DNA of 8,540 nucleotides from an uncultured Thermomicrobiales bacterium (GTDB lineage: Bacteria > Chloroflexota > Chloroflexia > Thermomicrobiales > Thermomicrobiaceae), in assembly GCA_937891245.1 (NCBI GenBank), contig CALAGB010000146.1:1-8540 (forward strand). Reading direction: 5' to 3'. The translations under genes and the position numbers were made by a program. The notes beneath the pieces were generated by a model. It worked only from the letters and a program-made list of their open reading frames with translations, did not search any database and was not told the DNA's origin. Below are positions 7,780 through 8,540 of the stretch, piece after piece. How positions within the stretch are numbered: the first letter of the stretch is position 1; every line of letters starts with the position of its first letter.

Positions 7780-7790
7780 CACGACTCGTG
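7780..7790. repeat. Short inverted repeat (CACGA-C-TCGTG)
   Basis: Five-base arms flank one central C, 7 bases after the 18-bp palindrome. Alone it would be unremarkable; its place next to two longer palindromes makes it part of the same cluster. An imperfect 7-bp stem with one G-T pair (7809-7826) follows. Confidence 0.4.
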
Positions 7791-7967
7791 CGTACCGGTT
7801 CGGCAAACGGTCGGCCGGCGTCGACCTTGGTGACTTCGACGGGGTGCAGGGGGTTCTGGTGGGAGCCCGGTTGCCGATTACTTTCACCTGCGTGCATGCA
7901 TGGTGGCGTGGCTCGGTGGCCGGCTGTCTGTCGGCCGGTACGCTAAGGGCACTTGACCAGGCACGGC

Positions 7968-7975
7968 GGAGGAGG
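7968..7975 (+). promoter_or_regulatory. Ribosome binding site for the AAA+ ATPase (GGAGGAGG)
   Basis: GGAGGAGG ends seven bases before ATG 7983, an ideal spacing, and four bases before the overlapping GTG 7980. It decides the start in favour of ATG 7983. Confidence 0.75.
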
Positions 7976-7982
7976 TGCGGTG

Positions 7983-8504
7983 ATGGCGCGCGCGGATTTG
8001 CTTCTCGACCTCGTAGAAGCTGAGCGCCGCGGTGACCGGGATCGCTTCCGAGTGCTGGTCGAAGCCGTGATCGCCGAGGAGCGGGCGAATCAGCATCACC
8101 TCCTCGCTGACCGGCTCTCGGAGCTCATCACGACTACTGGGCAGAGCGCGGCGCGCGATGACCGCGCAGCAGCGATCAGTGATCTCGTGCAGGAGATTGT
8201 TCCCAATCGACGGCTCGACGACATTGAACTTGCGCCTGTGCCCCGGCGGGTCGTAGCAGAGTTGATCGAGGAGCAGAAGCGCGCCGATCTTTTGCGAAGC
8301 TACGGGATCGAACCTCGCAACAGGTTGTTATTGTCCGGGCCGCCGGGGAACGGCAAGACGAGTGTTGCGGAGGCGGTCGCCTCTGAATTGATGCTCCCGT
8401 TCTATGTGATTCGCTACGAGGGTGTCGTATCTAGCTTCCTCGGCGAGACCGCGGCGCGGCTCGATAACGCCTTCGAGTTTGCCCGCACTCGCCGGTGTGT
8501 GCTG
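7983..8504 (+). CDS. AAA+ ATPase, IetA-like, 3'-truncated by adapter junction
   Basis: The first 174 residues of an AAA+ ATPase. The N-terminal part (about 1-100) is helical and charged, starting MARADLLLDLVEAERRGD and containing AEERANQHH near residue 31. A canonical Walker A GPPGNGKT follows at 119-126, preceded by the strand NRLLLS. The pattern at 150-165 (SSFLGETAARL) matches the pore-loop side of classical AAA domains. The genomic sequence stops at RRCVL, exactly where Walker B (hydrophobics then DE) should come. Such ATPases are often paired with a subtilisin-like S8 peptidase, as in the IetAS module (IetA ATPase, IetS protease; plasmid exclusion and phage defence). That assignment is from memory of the family N-terminus and is moderate; a generic AAA ATPase is the fallback. 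It has its own strong ribosome binding site and probably its own transcript. Confidence 0.8.
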
Positions 8505-8540
8505 AGATCGGAAGAGCACACGTCTGAACTCCAGTCACCT
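8505..8540 (+). other. Illumina TruSeq adapter sequence (artefact)
   Basis: From 8505 the sequence begins AGATCGGAAGAG and continues to 8538 as the 34-base TruSeq-type read-through adapter, ending in CTCCAGTCAC. Two further bases (CT) could be the start of an index. In the frame of the preceding gene it reads RSEEHTSELQSP, a familiar contaminant peptide in protein databases. It is not genomic DNA and any protein that includes it is chimeric. Confidence 0.98.

Larger units (their letters stand above)
7542..7982. other. Intergenic region without a confident gene
   Basis: About 440 bases separate the gajB stop from the AAA+ ATPase start. The region holds a weak hairpin right after gajB (CTGCC/GGCAG arms, 7542-7561, no T-run), a possible small ORF ending at 7744, and a cluster of inverted repeats from 7730 to about 7826. 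It also has a 9-bp direct repeat (GTCGGCCGG at 7810 and 7930) and a GC-rich hairpin at 7920-7938. Other long frames here are Ser/Arg-rich and look like GC-driven shadows. No convincing -35/-10 pair was found. This is the natural place for the terminator of the upstream operon and the promoter of the downstream gene. Confidence 0.6.

Noticed and set aside
7920..7938. GC-rich hairpin as a terminator
   Set aside because: The stem is only 7 bp with a G-T pair, has no T-run, and lies just upstream of the next gene; such stems are common at this GC content.
7953..7958. TTGACC as a -35 promoter box for the AAA+ ATPase
   Set aside because: A matching -10 element would fall inside the ribosome binding site and start codon; none is seen.
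7602..8023. Plus-strand ORFs of 114 and 88 residues
   Set aside because: Ser/Arg-rich, no start signal; the second overlaps the better supported AAA+ ATPase start.
8328..8519. 63-residue minus-strand ORF at the end
   Set aside because: It begins inside the adapter and runs opposite the AAA+ ATPase.
1..8540. CRISPR arrays, tRNA or rRNA genes, insertion sequences
   Set aside because: No regularly spaced repeats, cloverleaf-like segment, ribosomal RNA stretch or transposase motif was found.

Overview
The window is a dense run of plus-strand genes that looks like part of a bacterial anti-phage defence island. Base composition is GC-rich, with mostly G/C third codon positions and some GTG start candidates. 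That fits a high-GC bacterium, possibly an actinomycete, but no marker gene fixes the taxon. No tRNA, rRNA, CRISPR array or insertion sequence is visible.

Layout: (1) 1-2750, the 3' part of a type III restriction endonuclease gene (res). It lacks its N-terminus with the Walker A motif but keeps the other helicase motifs and a C-terminal PD-ExK nuclease motif; the partner methylase (mod) would be expected upstream. (2) 2747-3103, a small unrecognised charged protein whose likely GTG start overlaps the res stop. (3) 3109-3204, a possible 31-codon leader ORF with a very strong ribosome binding site. Its TGA overlaps the ATG of (4) 3201-4445, a protein with a C-terminal Apea-like HEPN domain (R-x4-H motif). 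(5) 4442-6139, a GajA-like OLD-family protein (ABC-type ATPase plus TOPRIM nuclease), and (6) 6123-7541, a GajB-like UvrD/Rep-type helicase. Genes 4, 5 and 6 overlap at each junction (ATGA, then 17 bp) and form one translational unit. Genes 5 and 6 together are a Gabija-type pair, and the HEPN gene may be an added effector or regulator.

Region 7542-7982 has no confident gene. It contains a possible 53-72 codon small ORF and then an unusual cluster of inverted repeats, including two near-adjacent palindromes (8-bp arms at 7730-7746; a perfect 18-bp one at 7755-7772). (7) From 7983, behind a strong Shine-Dalgarno, an AAA+ ATPase begins that resembles IetA of the IetAS ATPase/subtilase defence module. 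It is cut after residue 174, just before the expected Walker B.

The cut is artificial: from 8505 on the sequence is an Illumina TruSeq-type sequencing adapter, not genome. The last 36 bases should be trimmed, and the continuation of gene 7 (and any IetS-like protease after it) is unknown.

Together the genes suggest stacked defences: DNA restriction (type III), a Gabija-type nuclease/helicase with a possible HEPN RNase, and an ATPase/protease module. The most interesting candidate for something new is the overlapping HEPN-GajA-GajB cassette.
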